Below, one piece after another: positions 6,395 to 14,408 of a stretch of DNA of 52,834 bases. Each line of letters begins with the position of its first letter. The stretch's first letter is position 1. Location: assembly GCA_002425185.1 (NCBI GenBank), contig DILT01000007.1, positions 1 through 52,834 on the forward strand, in the 5' to 3' direction. The translations under genes and the position numbers were made by a program. The stretch comes from Flammeovirgaceae bacterium UBA5585 (GTDB lineage Bacteria; Bacteroidota; Bacteroidia; Cytophagales; Cyclobacteriaceae). The notes beneath the pieces were generated by a model. The model was not told where the DNA came from. It did not search any database and saw only the letters and a program-made list of their open reading frames with translations.

Positions 6395-7761
6395 CACTTC
6401 GGTTTTTTCAACATGTTGGTTTTCTCTTCCACCAGACTATTGATATACACCTCAATGTTGGTGTAGGTTTTACTCAATGTATGTTGGGCAGCATCCGATG
6501 CCTCATTAGGGTTAAGTTTATTTTTCCGCTCCCAGTCATCAGGCATACCATCACCATCTGTATCCATCGGTGCAGGCGTTGATTTCAATTCAGGCCAGCT
6601 GCCAACATCGTTCTGTGAATCGATAATTCCGTTCCTGCTTTTCCCCGATGCAGATGTTCCTAAACGTGCTTCTTCAATAACCCGTACATCAACACTATCG
6701 CGTTTCAGACTGGCCCCTGCAAAGGAGAGCACTTGCACATAAGCAGTTTTGGCATCCTGGTCAGTTATTTTTTCGAATGGAAATGGTGTATCTGTTAAAG
6801 CAGCTTCAACTTGTGCGGCCACCACGCCCAATTGATTGTTCGCGCTGATGGCATCGGATTCTTCCAGCACATTTCCGGTTACAAAAAACTTCCCGTAAGG
6901 TTCACTCGGATTCAAAATCCGATCTTTTCTATTCTTTGAGGTTGCCGGTCCTGGCTTGAAATAATTATCTACCACATTGTAACGTCCCTTCTCACCACCA
7001 TAAATATTGTTGTTCATCCAGTTGTAGATCACATTGTTCCGAAAATCCACCAACTCGTCAGGAGAATTTGGAACGGTAGCCGAGCCACTGAAACGAGGCA
7101 GGCGACTGTTATGATTAGCAATCAGGTTATGATGAAAGGTGGCCTTCTTTCCGCCCCAAATGCCGCCATACCCATGATCACCTTTGGCATGCACCGAACT
7201 ATTCAGACTTTCTGAAATGATGCACCATTGAAGGGTGAAATTTTCATTTCCATAAAATGAAGCACATTCATCCGTGGCCCAGCTCATGGAGCAATGATCG
7301 ATGATGATGTTCTTTTGCCGTGTGCCGCTGATGGCATCATCTTCCGTTCCCGATTCATCGCCAAGCCTAAACCGAATGTAGCGGATAATCACATTGTCGG
7401 CACTGATTTTTAATGGGAAATGACGGAGCGTAATACCATCTCCAGGGGCTGTTTGGCCGGCAATCGTTACATCGGGGTGATTAATAAAGAGTGGTGACTG
7501 TAAATCAATGTATCCGGAAACTGCAAAAACAATAATACGTGGTCCCTTTTTGCGAATGGCTTCGCGCAAACTACCGGGGCCATCATCGTTCAAGTTGGTT
7601 ACAACGACTACTGTGCCTCCCCGGCCACCGGTGGTATACTTACCAAATCCTTCAGCTCCGGGAAAAGCAAGGGGTTGATTCAATTCTTGTTGAGGTGTGC
7701 TATGTTGGGCGCATCCGATTAGCGTAAATGAAATGAAAACTAGTAATAATCTATTGCGCAT
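6394..7761 (-). CDS. Pectate lyase, PL1 family, lipoprotein
   Basis: The 455-residue protein cleaves demethylated polygalacturonate by beta-elimination, leaving 4,5-unsaturated ends. It has a lipoprotein signal (LLLVFISFTLIGC) and the PL1 start FPGAEGFGKYTTGGRGGTV. Further PL1 landmarks are GSLREAI, TIAGQTAPGDGI, VIIRYIRFRLGDE, IDHCSMSWATDE with calcium-binding acids, and NSRLPRF with the catalytic-type Arg. The C-terminus has a DTDGDGMPDDWE calcium-loop motif of the thrombospondin type-3 kind. It is a close paralogue of the lyase at 12902-14338. The gene is separated from the GH105 gene upstream by a 167-base gap filled with a dispersed repeat, so its expression may differ from that of the front of the operon. 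Confidence 0.9.
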   Translation of the reverse strand: MRNRLLLVFISFTLIGCAQHSTPQQELNQPLAFPGAEGFGKYTTGGRGGTVVVVTNLNDDGPGSLREAIRKKGPRIIVFAVSGYIDLQSPLFINHPDVTIAGQTAPGDGITLRHFPLKISADNVIIRYIRFRLGDESGTEDDAISGTRQKNIIIDHCSMSWATDECASFYGNENFTLQWCIISESLNSSVHAKGDHGYGGIWGGKKATFHHNLIANHNSRLPRFSGSATVPNSPDELVDFRNNVIYNWMNNNIYGGEKGRYNVVDNYFKPGPATSKNRKDRILNPSEPYGKFFVTGNVLEESDAISANNQLGVVAAQVEAALTDTPFPFEKITDQDAKTAYVQVLSFAGASLKRDSVDVRVIEEARLGTSASGKSRNGIIDSQNDVGSWPELKSTPAPMDTDGDGMPDDWERKNKLNPNEASDAAQHTLSKTYTNIEVYINSLVEEKTNMLKKPK

Positions 7762-7777
7762 AACATTAAAGTTTCTT

Positions 7778-7924
7778 CGTTATTGCGAGGAACGTTGAAG
7801 TGATTTAATTAACTTCTCAAAACGTTACGTGACGAAGCAATCCCTCATTACTTAGCTAACTAAGCGTTAAGATTGGGATTGCTTCGCTCCATCACACATT
7901 CCAACGCTTCCGTTCGCAATGACG
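7778..7924. repeat. Large imperfect inverted repeat (ATTGCGA...GAAGCAATCCC family)
   Basis: The outer arms, 7778-7800 (CGTTATTGCGAGGAACGTTG) and 7902-7924 (CAACGCTTCCGTTCGCAATGACG), are imperfectly complementary. Inner arms CGAAGCAATCCC and GGGATTGCTTCG (7875-7886) are perfectly complementary. This matches a type of palindromic repeat found scattered between genes in many Bacteroidota. It fills almost the whole gap between the second pectate lyase gene and the GH105 gene and could attenuate transcription or act as an RNA-stability element. Confidence 0.6.
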
Positions 7925-7928
7925 ATTA

Positions 7929-9464
7929 TTATCGATTTAATTCAATACTTAAAAACAACAATGAAGCCAATCCTTTATAGTCGTTAATTCTTCGTTCAGT
8001 GGTAACGTAGTATTCAAAATCTCCTTTTGAATTCTTTGGATTCAGTGTTCCGATCTTCACGGTCTGATCCAGGTGAAGGTTTCCTGCATCATCTACAAAT
8101 ACATACTGATCGAGCAGGGCATCAAATGCTTCATGCGCGGTGGCTAAGTATGTTTTGTCCAAAAATCCCAACCGATGCCCTTTTGCAAAGGCATACGCAA
8201 ACATTGCCGAACAGGAAGTTTCAATCCAGTTGCCGGGTTGATTTCCTTTGTCCATTACCTGGTACCAAAGTTTCGATGAAGAATCCTGGTACTTTCTTAC
8301 GGCAGCGGATAAGTCTTGTAATATGTTGATTACCTTCTTACGCTCCGGATGATTATCCGGTATATAATCCAGGCTCTCCACCAATGCCATCAGATACCAG
8401 CCCACTGCCCTTCCCCAAAACTCAGGCGAAGTACCTCTTTCAGGATGTGCCCAAACCGGATTTTTGGATTCATCCCACCCGTGGTATAACAAGCCGGTTG
8501 CCGGATCGAGCGTATGTTCATAAATCAATTTAATCTGATGAATAGATTCATCATACCATTCAGGTGCATTAAAGGTATTGGCATATTGCATCGAAAAAAC
8601 ATCCGCCATAAAAATGCCATCGAGCCACATCTGGTAAGGGTAAATTTCCTTGTGCCAGTATCCGCCATCACGCGTTTTGGGTTGCTGAGACAAATGAAGC
8701 ATCAATGTATCCGCTATGGATTTGTATTTTGTCTCTCCGGTTTCATCGTACAGGTAAAGTACAACCCGACCGGGAAGAATATCATCCAGTTTGTATTCCT
8801 TCATCGTATACACACCCGACCTGAATGTTCCTTCTTCGGTAATAAATCCGTCAATCCATTGCTTTGCATACGAAACGTATTCAGGATTATTAACCTTTTT
8901 TCCTTGACGATACACGCCCGCCATAAAAAAACTGTATTCGTAATTCCATCGATTCGGTGCATATATCGGAAAATCTTTCAGGTCGGGATACTGGCTCATG
9001 GTGCTGTTAACCAAAGCAGATGAAAAATCAGCCACAGTTCCATTCTTCTTTTCATACTCGCGTAACGGGGTAAGAAATGAAATTTCAAACCGGACATCAA
9101 CCTCCAGTGTTGAACCAGTAACCTCCTGCTTATCTTTTCCGGCTTCTATCAAAAAAGTGAATATCGGTTCACTGGAATTTAACCCATAGTCCAGAACCAG
9201 GAAATCAGGAGAAGTGTCGTTGTTGGTGTCCATTAGTTTAACCGGCACCTCAACACCAAAATTCCTGTCGGTTACCACAGGCATGGCGTGTTGCAGGCCC
9301 GGGGCACGTTTAATCACGTCCTTCCATGGGATAGAGATTACAACCTGTTCGGCCTTTTTAGGAACTTCATAGTTACGGGTTACGGTAATCAATACTGAAT
9401 CCGTATCCAAAGCTGGCTTGCAAGCCAGTGCGAGTGCAACTACAAAAAAAAGTAATCGGTACAT
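7929..9464 (-). CDS. Unsaturated rhamnogalacturonyl hydrolase, GH105, with DUF4861-like N-terminus
   Basis: The 511-residue lipoprotein (signal LLFFVVALALAC) probably removes 4,5-unsaturated uronyl residues left by pectate or rhamnogalacturonan lyases. From about residue 150 it has the alpha/alpha-barrel of GH105: NRWNYEYSFFMAGV, DGGYWHKEIYPYQMWLDGIFMADVF with the catalytic-type Asp, and WGRAVGWYLMALVE. Before the barrel there is a beta-rich domain (ITVTRNYEVPKKAEQVVISIP) that resembles the N-terminal part of the DUF4861 protein encoded next to it. I chose the ATG at 9464, giving a 7-base gap to the upstream gene, because the reading from 9494 would overlap that gene and bury the signal peptide. 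Confidence 0.85.
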   Translation of the reverse strand: MYRLLFFVVALALACKPALDTDSVLITVTRNYEVPKKAEQVVISIPWKDVIKRAPGLQHAMPVVTDRNFGVEVPVKLMDTNNDTSPDFLVLDYGLNSSEPIFTFLIEAGKDKQEVTGSTLEVDVRFEISFLTPLREYEKKNGTVADFSSALVNSTMSQYPDLKDFPIYAPNRWNYEYSFFMAGVYRQGKKVNNPEYVSYAKQWIDGFITEEGTFRSGVYTMKEYKLDDILPGRVVLYLYDETGETKYKSIADTLMLHLSQQPKTRDGGYWHKEIYPYQMWLDGIFMADVFSMQYANTFNAPEWYDESIHQIKLIYEHTLDPATGLLYHGWDESKNPVWAHPERGTSPEFWGRAVGWYLMALVESLDYIPDNHPERKKVINILQDLSAAVRKYQDSSSKLWYQVMDKGNQPGNWIETSCSAMFAYAFAKGHRLGFLDKTYLATAHEAFDALLDQYVFVDDAGNLHLDQTVKIGTLNPKNSKGDFEYYVTTERRINDYKGLASLLFLSIELNR

Positions 9465-9471
9465 AACCTGC

Positions 9472-10722
9472 TTATTTCTTAACCACTTCAACACGTACTG
9501 GGCTCGCCAATTTTTTTGCTTCTTGTTCCAGATATTTCAGAAACGCTTCTTCCGTTTTAATTCCATTGGGTTCACCTTCCCACGCTGCCGCAAAGTAGTA
9601 CGTTAATTTTCCGCTGGATGGTTTCATTTTTACAATGTGGCTGAACTCATCTTCAGTAAATTCGATAAAGTCTGATGCTTTAAATAATACGGCTATCCCC
9701 AGGTTATCATCGTTCAGACTTTGCTTACCATAGGTTGCCAGGTATCCGTACTCACCGGCAGTCCCCTTACTGGAAAACAGTTTGGCCTTCGGATCCTTTA
9801 TTAAACCCGAACAGATATTATCCAACGTCTCGCTTATCGTCAACGAGGTTTCTGTTAACCGGCTTCCGGCATGAATAGAAAGCTGGGATGACAAATTGGT
9901 TTTATTTGCTCCTGCTTTCCAACCGTAGTAATTGGTTAGTATAGAAGAATAAACAACTCCATTTTCGGTGATGCTGCACTCAACGCTATCGGTAATCTCA
10001 ACCCGGTGCGCTGCTTTTCCGTCAAAATAACCAATGGACCCAACCCCTAACGACTTGGCAACTTTTAAAACATCCATGCCCCACTCCTGCATTTCGTGGT
10101 AGGAATCAAAACCATCAAGGCCAGCTTTTTGAAGTGATGGCGCTGATGTGGTTTTTCCAAATACATCTACGGCATTGCGCTGATCAAGATAAAACCGATA
10201 CCCAACCTTATCCGATTCCCAACCCGGGCCTTCATAACGGATATACCAGGAATGGTCTTTATGCTGCTTTGGCACACGCAAATAATCTACATTCTTAAAC
10301 TCGCCTCCTATGTATTCGCGGTTTTTCCACTCACCACCAACTTTGGGCGAAAGTTCTGCCTGTGTGCGTTTTGGATAAGCTCGGTTAACTTCACCAGTTT
10401 TGGAATAACTAACGGTTAATACAATCGATTGGTTTGCACTCAGTTTATCCAACACAACCGCAATACCCTTGTTTACTTTGTCCTTTGCATTATACTGGCT
10501 GGGTATTTCGACAGTACCAGTAAATACAGCGAAGCCTTTTGCATTGAAACCTTTGGGCAGTTGATTTTCAGGAACGATAACCAAAACATCAGTGCGGTCG
10601 AATGCCGCAGGATTAGAAACCTTAACCGTAAATGATTCGCTGAATTCCTTTTTCTGGGAAGCCACTTCGCAAGCTATGCCTAACAGCAGCAAACTGAGCA
10701 TTAATCTGGTTTTCATTTTCAT
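9472..10722 (-). CDS. DUF4861 family secreted protein
   Basis: This 416-residue protein has a signal peptide (LMLSLLLLGIACEVASQ) with a cysteine that could also be lipid-modified. It matches the DUF4861 family, which recurs in pectin and other uronic-acid utilisation loci of Bacteroidota. Landmarks are FTVKVSNPAAFDRTDV at the N-terminus, the central YRFYLDQRNAVDVFGK, SYHEMQEWGMDVLKV and a C-terminal LTYYFAAAWEGEPNGI. I know of no established reaction to assign here. The neighbouring GH105 protein carries a similar N-terminal domain, so the two may act on the same oligosaccharide or on its ends. It lies within the operon, 19 bases downstream of the GH28 gene. Confidence 0.8.
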   Translation of the reverse strand: MKMKTRLMLSLLLLGIACEVASQKKEFSESFTVKVSNPAAFDRTDVLVIVPENQLPKGFNAKGFAVFTGTVEIPSQYNAKDKVNKGIAVVLDKLSANQSIVLTVSYSKTGEVNRAYPKRTQAELSPKVGGEWKNREYIGGEFKNVDYLRVPKQHKDHSWYIRYEGPGWESDKVGYRFYLDQRNAVDVFGKTTSAPSLQKAGLDGFDSYHEMQEWGMDVLKVAKSLGVGSIGYFDGKAAHRVEITDSVECSITENGVVYSSILTNYYGWKAGANKTNLSSQLSIHAGSRLTETSLTISETLDNICSGLIKDPKAKLFSSKGTAGEYGYLATYGKQSLNDDNLGIAVLFKASDFIEFTEDEFSHIVKMKPSSGKLTYYFAAAWEGEPNGIKTEEAFLKYLEQEAKKLASPVRVEVVKK

Positions 10723-10741
10723 AAAGATTGAGTTAGCTAAA

Positions 10742-12148
10742 CTACTGATTCGCCTTAATTTCTTCTCCGTTTACCTTAACATTGTTAATGGTAAGGCCCT
10801 TATAGCCTTTTAGCACATTTCCCTTTTGAACGTTGTCAAACGAGCAATCTTCAATCAGGATATCTTCTACCGGGTAATCTTCTTCCGCTTCAATGTATAT
10901 GCCGTACTGCGACTTTTTACTGGTGACATTCTTCACCTGGATATTTCTTACCACCGGATGATTGTCTCCGGTTTCATTGGCATAAAACATATACACATGT
11001 ACCACAGCCTCATCCACATCGCCAATAGTAACATTGCGCATGTACACATTTTCGATTATCCCTCCTCTTCGCGAATTTGATTTCAGGCGCAAAGCCCGAT
11101 CCAGGTATGGGCTGTTCATTTCACAATCTTCAGCAAATACGTTGCGAACATTACCGGATATTTCGCTCCCGATAACCACGCCACCATGTCCATCTTTCAT
11201 CACACACTTGCGCACAATAATATTTTCACTTGGTACATTTACCCTTCTGCCATCATGATCTCGCCCTGATTTAATGGCGATACAATCATCACCGGTATCA
11301 AAAACACAGCCCTCAATCAATACGTCTCTAGAAGATTCCGGATCACATCCATCGCTGTTCGGGCCATGACTGATTACCGTAACATTGCGAATGGTGACAT
11401 TTTCACTTAACACCGGGTGAAGCACCCACATGGGTGAATCTTTAATCGTTACACCTTCAATCAAAACATTTTTACACTTATAGGGCTGTACAAAACTGGG
11501 GCGCAGGAAATCGCCTTCACCAAATATGCGTTCACTTACCGGCACACCCTCTTCCGCCATTTTTTTCAAGCGTTCGTTGGCCGGTTTCTGCTGGTGTTCA
11601 CGTGCTTCGCGGTTTACACCGGCATGCCCCCATTTGCCTTTCCAATACCACCAGTGATCATCATCAGCCTGGCCATTCAATTCACCTTCACCGGTAATGG
11701 CAATATTCTCTTGTTCATAGGCATAGATCAATGGTGAGTAGTTCATCAGTTCAACGGCTTCAAAGCGCGTATACACCTGTGGCAGGTATTTTTTCGGGTC
11801 GCGACTAAACAGAAGCCGCGCACCTTTTGAAACATGAAGGTTTACATTGCTCTTTAAGTGAATGGCCCCGGTTGTAAAATCTCCTGCCGGCACTACCACT
11901 CTTCCACCGCCTGCCTCATGGCAGGCAGCAATCGCTTTGGCAAACGCATCGGTACAATCGGTAATGCTATCGCCCACAGCGCCATAGTCGGTAACCAGAA
12001 AATTCTTATCCGGAAACGTTGGTGGAACGATACGTGCTAAAATGGTTTCCGCTTCCAACCAGGGATCGGCCGCCACGGGCGCAGATTTGTTGGAACAAGC
12101 GTTCAACACAAAAATAAGCGCGGTAAATACAACTAATTTTTTATTCAT
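10742..12148 (-). CDS. Polygalacturonase-type glycoside hydrolase, GH28, lipoprotein
   Basis: The 468-residue protein hydrolyses galacturonic-acid linkages in homogalacturonan or rhamnogalacturonan. It has a lipoprotein signal (FTALIFVLNAC) and a parallel beta-helix with all GH28 motifs in order: YGAVGDSITDCTDAFAKAI, NSDGCD, GDDCIAIKSG, GHGGVVIGSE and RLKSN. The acidic pairs in NSDGCD and GDDC are the catalytic residues, and the His of GHGG assists. The segment WWYWKGKWGHAG with REHQQKPANER is typical of larger bacterial GH28 enzymes that may act from chain ends, so exo activity is possible. It lies 3 bases after the CE12 gene in the same operon. Confidence 0.9.
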   Translation of the reverse strand: MNKKLVVFTALIFVLNACSNKSAPVAADPWLEAETILARIVPPTFPDKNFLVTDYGAVGDSITDCTDAFAKAIAACHEAGGGRVVVPAGDFTTGAIHLKSNVNLHVSKGARLLFSRDPKKYLPQVYTRFEAVELMNYSPLIYAYEQENIAITGEGELNGQADDDHWWYWKGKWGHAGVNREAREHQQKPANERLKKMAEEGVPVSERIFGEGDFLRPSFVQPYKCKNVLIEGVTIKDSPMWVLHPVLSENVTIRNVTVISHGPNSDGCDPESSRDVLIEGCVFDTGDDCIAIKSGRDHDGRRVNVPSENIIVRKCVMKDGHGGVVIGSEISGNVRNVFAEDCEMNSPYLDRALRLKSNSRRGGIIENVYMRNVTIGDVDEAVVHVYMFYANETGDNHPVVRNIQVKNVTSKKSQYGIYIEAEEDYPVEDILIEDCSFDNVQKGNVLKGYKGLTINNVKVNGEEIKANQ

Positions 12149-12151
12149 CGT

Positions 12152-12898
12152 TTACTTCTTTTTAATGATACGATTTGCAAGTTCAAGTTTCAGATTTTGT
12201 ATTTCTTCCAATACGATTTGCGCTACGAGCCGTGCACCCAATTCATTAAAATGCGTATTATCATCTTTTCCCTCCGGATAATTGGGATGTTCACCTGGTT
12301 TTAAGTGAAGAAACAAAAGTTTTGAATTTTCCATACCAAACTGTTGATACAATGCCTGGCTTCGTTTATCAAGGTCGATCAACGGCACATTCAATTGCTT
12401 AGCCACTTCACGAACTAAAGGCGAATACTCAGCATGTGTTTCCTGAACATTACCTGAAGCATCAAACCGCCTTCTGCCTACAGGAGTTATCAACACCGGA
12501 TTTGCTTTGCGCGAACGTGCTTCCATCACGAATTTCATAAGATTCCTCTTATACTCCTCCGGAGAAGTATAGCGATCTGTTTTCTCCTTCGATTCATCGT
12601 TATGACCGAACTGAATAAAAACATAATCACCGGTTTTCAACTTTGAGGAGACGATATTCCAACGCCCTTCACTGATAAACGTCCGTGTGCTTCTTCCATT
12701 CATGGCATGGTTCTCAATCACTACGGTTGAATCGAAAAAAAATGAAAAGGGCATGCCCCACCCGGTTTCAGGATAAGCAGTACTGGCTTTTGATGCCATG
12801 GTAGAGTCACCAATAAGGTATACGGTTATTCTGTTTTGCTTACCGGAGAAAGCCAGTATTAAAAAGATGACCAAAACATACAGCAATGAACGCTTCAT
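12152..12898 (-). CDS. Rhamnogalacturonan acetylesterase, CE12 (SGNH hydrolase)
   Basis: The 248-residue secreted enzyme removes acetyl groups from rhamnogalacturonan so that lyases and hydrolases can reach the backbone. It is an SGNH hydrolase of family CE12. Block I is YLIGDSTMA with the nucleophile Ser, block II is NHAMNGRSTRTF with the Gly, block III is FIQFGHNDES with the Asn, and block V is DNTHFNELGA with the Asp-His pair. The N-terminus is a signal peptide (LLYVLVIFLILAFSG). The length is normal for the family. It sits three bases from both neighbours (PL1 upstream, GH28 downstream), so it is tightly operonic. Confidence 0.88.
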   Translation of the reverse strand: MKRSLLYVLVIFLILAFSGKQNRITVYLIGDSTMASKASTAYPETGWGMPFSFFFDSTVVIENHAMNGRSTRTFISEGRWNIVSSKLKTGDYVFIQFGHNDESKEKTDRYTSPEEYKRNLMKFVMEARSRKANPVLITPVGRRRFDASGNVQETHAEYSPLVREVAKQLNVPLIDLDKRSQALYQQFGMENSKLLFLHLKPGEHPNYPEGKDDNTHFNELGARLVAQIVLEEIQNLKLELANRIIKKK

Positions 12899-12901
12899 GC
12901 C

Positions 12902-14338
12902 TTATGGATTTTGACCTTCAACGATACTCTTAACCAGGCTATTGATATACACCTCAATATTATCATAGGCGGTACTCAGGTTGCGGCCATTGGCGTTAGG
13001 CGTATTGGGATCAAGCTTCATTTCAATTTCCCAGGCATCCGGCATTCCATCACCATCAGTATCCAAAGGTGCAGGCAAACTGTTTAACAGAGGCCATCCT
13101 CCGACATCCTCCTGGCTGTCGATGATACCCTGAAGACCGGTTTCAGAACCATTGTAAGTTGCTGTGCCCGTGCTCACCTCTTCTATCACGCGCACATCAA
13201 CAGCATCGCGCTTAAGGCTGGCACCAGCATGGGCCAATACTTTATCGTAAGCTTGTTGAGCCGTATGCTGGGAAGTCATGATGAATGCTAAGGGTGCATT
13301 CAGTTTAGAGGCAATTTCTGTAGCACCATTTTTATACGTTACGCCAAGCCAGTTATTAGCGGTAACGGCAGCACTACTGTGAACATAATTTCCATCGATA
13401 TAAAACTTACCGTCTCCGGGGTGGCCTTGAAATACTTCTTTATAGGCAACCAAAATACGAGACTGATTAGAGGTAGTAGCAGGACCCGGTTTATAGTAGT
13501 TGTTCACCATGTTGTAGTTACCGTTTTCACCGCCATATGTACCCTCACCTACCCAATTGTAAACAACATTGTTGCGGTAATCTACATGCTCGTTTGGATA
13601 GGGATTGCTGGCACTATAGGTGCCCGAACGAAAACCGTTAAAACGTGGCGTACGACTTTTATGGTGTGCCATAAGGTTATGATGAAAACTTGCACGATCA
13701 CCTCCCCAGATACCACCATAGCCATGTTCGCCTTTATCATGAAGCGATTTGTTCAGGCTTTCAGAAATGATGCACCATTGCATGGTGAAATCCTGATTGG
13801 CATAAAATGAGGCAGCTTCATCGGTACACCAACTCATCGAACAATGATCGATGACAACATTTTTCCGGTAGCGTCCCCAAATGGCATCACCCTCCACCTG
13901 CTTTTCGTTACCCATGCGAAAACGCAAAAAGCGGATGATCACATTATCGGCCCCGACAAATACCGGGTAATTCTTTATGGTTATGCCATCGCCCGGAGCG
14001 GTTTGCCCGGCAATAGTAACATTGGGTTGTGTGATGTTGAGATTGCTTAATAATTTAATTGTTCCTGATACTTCAAAAATTATAATACGCGCTCCTGATG
14101 TATTGATGGCAGCACGCAAACTACCTGGGCCGGAATCGTTCAGGTTCGTTACTTTTATTACTGTTCCTCCTCTTCCCCCGGTTGTTTTGTTACCAGAACC
14201 TTCCACACCCGGAAATGCAAATGCTTCTTCAACAATCGGCTTGGGGCTGTTATCAATTTCAGGTTCAACGTCTGTATTACAACCACCTAACCAAAGAATG
14301 ATGGACAGAACTAAGAAAAAATGAAGAAACTTAACCAT
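12902..14338 (-). CDS. Pectate lyase, PL1 family, lipoprotein
   Basis: This 478-residue lipoprotein (signal FLHFFLVLSIILWLGGC) is a beta-elimination pectate lyase. It shares every PL1 landmark with the paralogue at 6394-7761: FPGVEGSGNKTTGGRGGTV, GSLRAAI, TIAGQTAPGDGI, VIIRFLRFRMGNE, IDHCSMSWCTDEAASFYANQ, GEHGYGGIWGGDRASFHHN and KSRTPRF. The C-terminus has DTDGDGMPDAWE, a calcium-loop-like motif. Within the operon it is the first enzyme gene after the SusC/SusD/surface-lipoprotein trio, behind a 70-base gap with a strong hairpin. The two lyases differ near the loop after the RFRMGNE/RFRLGDE segment and in the GSG/GFG start, so they may prefer different chain lengths or methylation levels; that is inference. 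Confidence 0.9.
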   Translation of the reverse strand: MVKFLHFFLVLSIILWLGGCNTDVEPEIDNSPKPIVEEAFAFPGVEGSGNKTTGGRGGTVIKVTNLNDSGPGSLRAAINTSGARIIIFEVSGTIKLLSNLNITQPNVTIAGQTAPGDGITIKNYPVFVGADNVIIRFLRFRMGNEKQVEGDAIWGRYRKNVVIDHCSMSWCTDEAASFYANQDFTMQWCIISESLNKSLHDKGEHGYGGIWGGDRASFHHNLMAHHKSRTPRFNGFRSGTYSASNPYPNEHVDYRNNVVYNWVGEGTYGGENGNYNMVNNYYKPGPATTSNQSRILVAYKEVFQGHPGDGKFYIDGNYVHSSAAVTANNWLGVTYKNGATEIASKLNAPLAFIMTSQHTAQQAYDKVLAHAGASLKRDAVDVRVIEEVSTGTATYNGSETGLQGIIDSQEDVGGWPLLNSLPAPLDTDGDGMPDAWEIEMKLDPNTPNANGRNLSTAYDNIEVYINSLVKSIVEGQNP

Positions 14339-14358
14339 AGCCTTTCAGTAATAAAATA

Positions 14359-14386
14359 CAGGGTAGCAATTTGCATTGCTACCCTG
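14359..14386 (-). terminator. Hairpin between surface-lipoprotein gene and first PL1 gene
   Basis: A perfect 11-bp stem (CAGGGTAGCAA with TTGCTACCCTG, loop of six bases) lies in the 70-base gap. Read on the minus strand it is followed by TATTTTATTA. It would act as a partial terminator or 3' stabiliser, allowing more transcript of SusC, SusD and the surface lipoprotein than of the enzymes downstream. Confidence 0.55.
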
Positions 14387-14408
14387 GTATTAAACTTAAC
14401 CTAACAAA

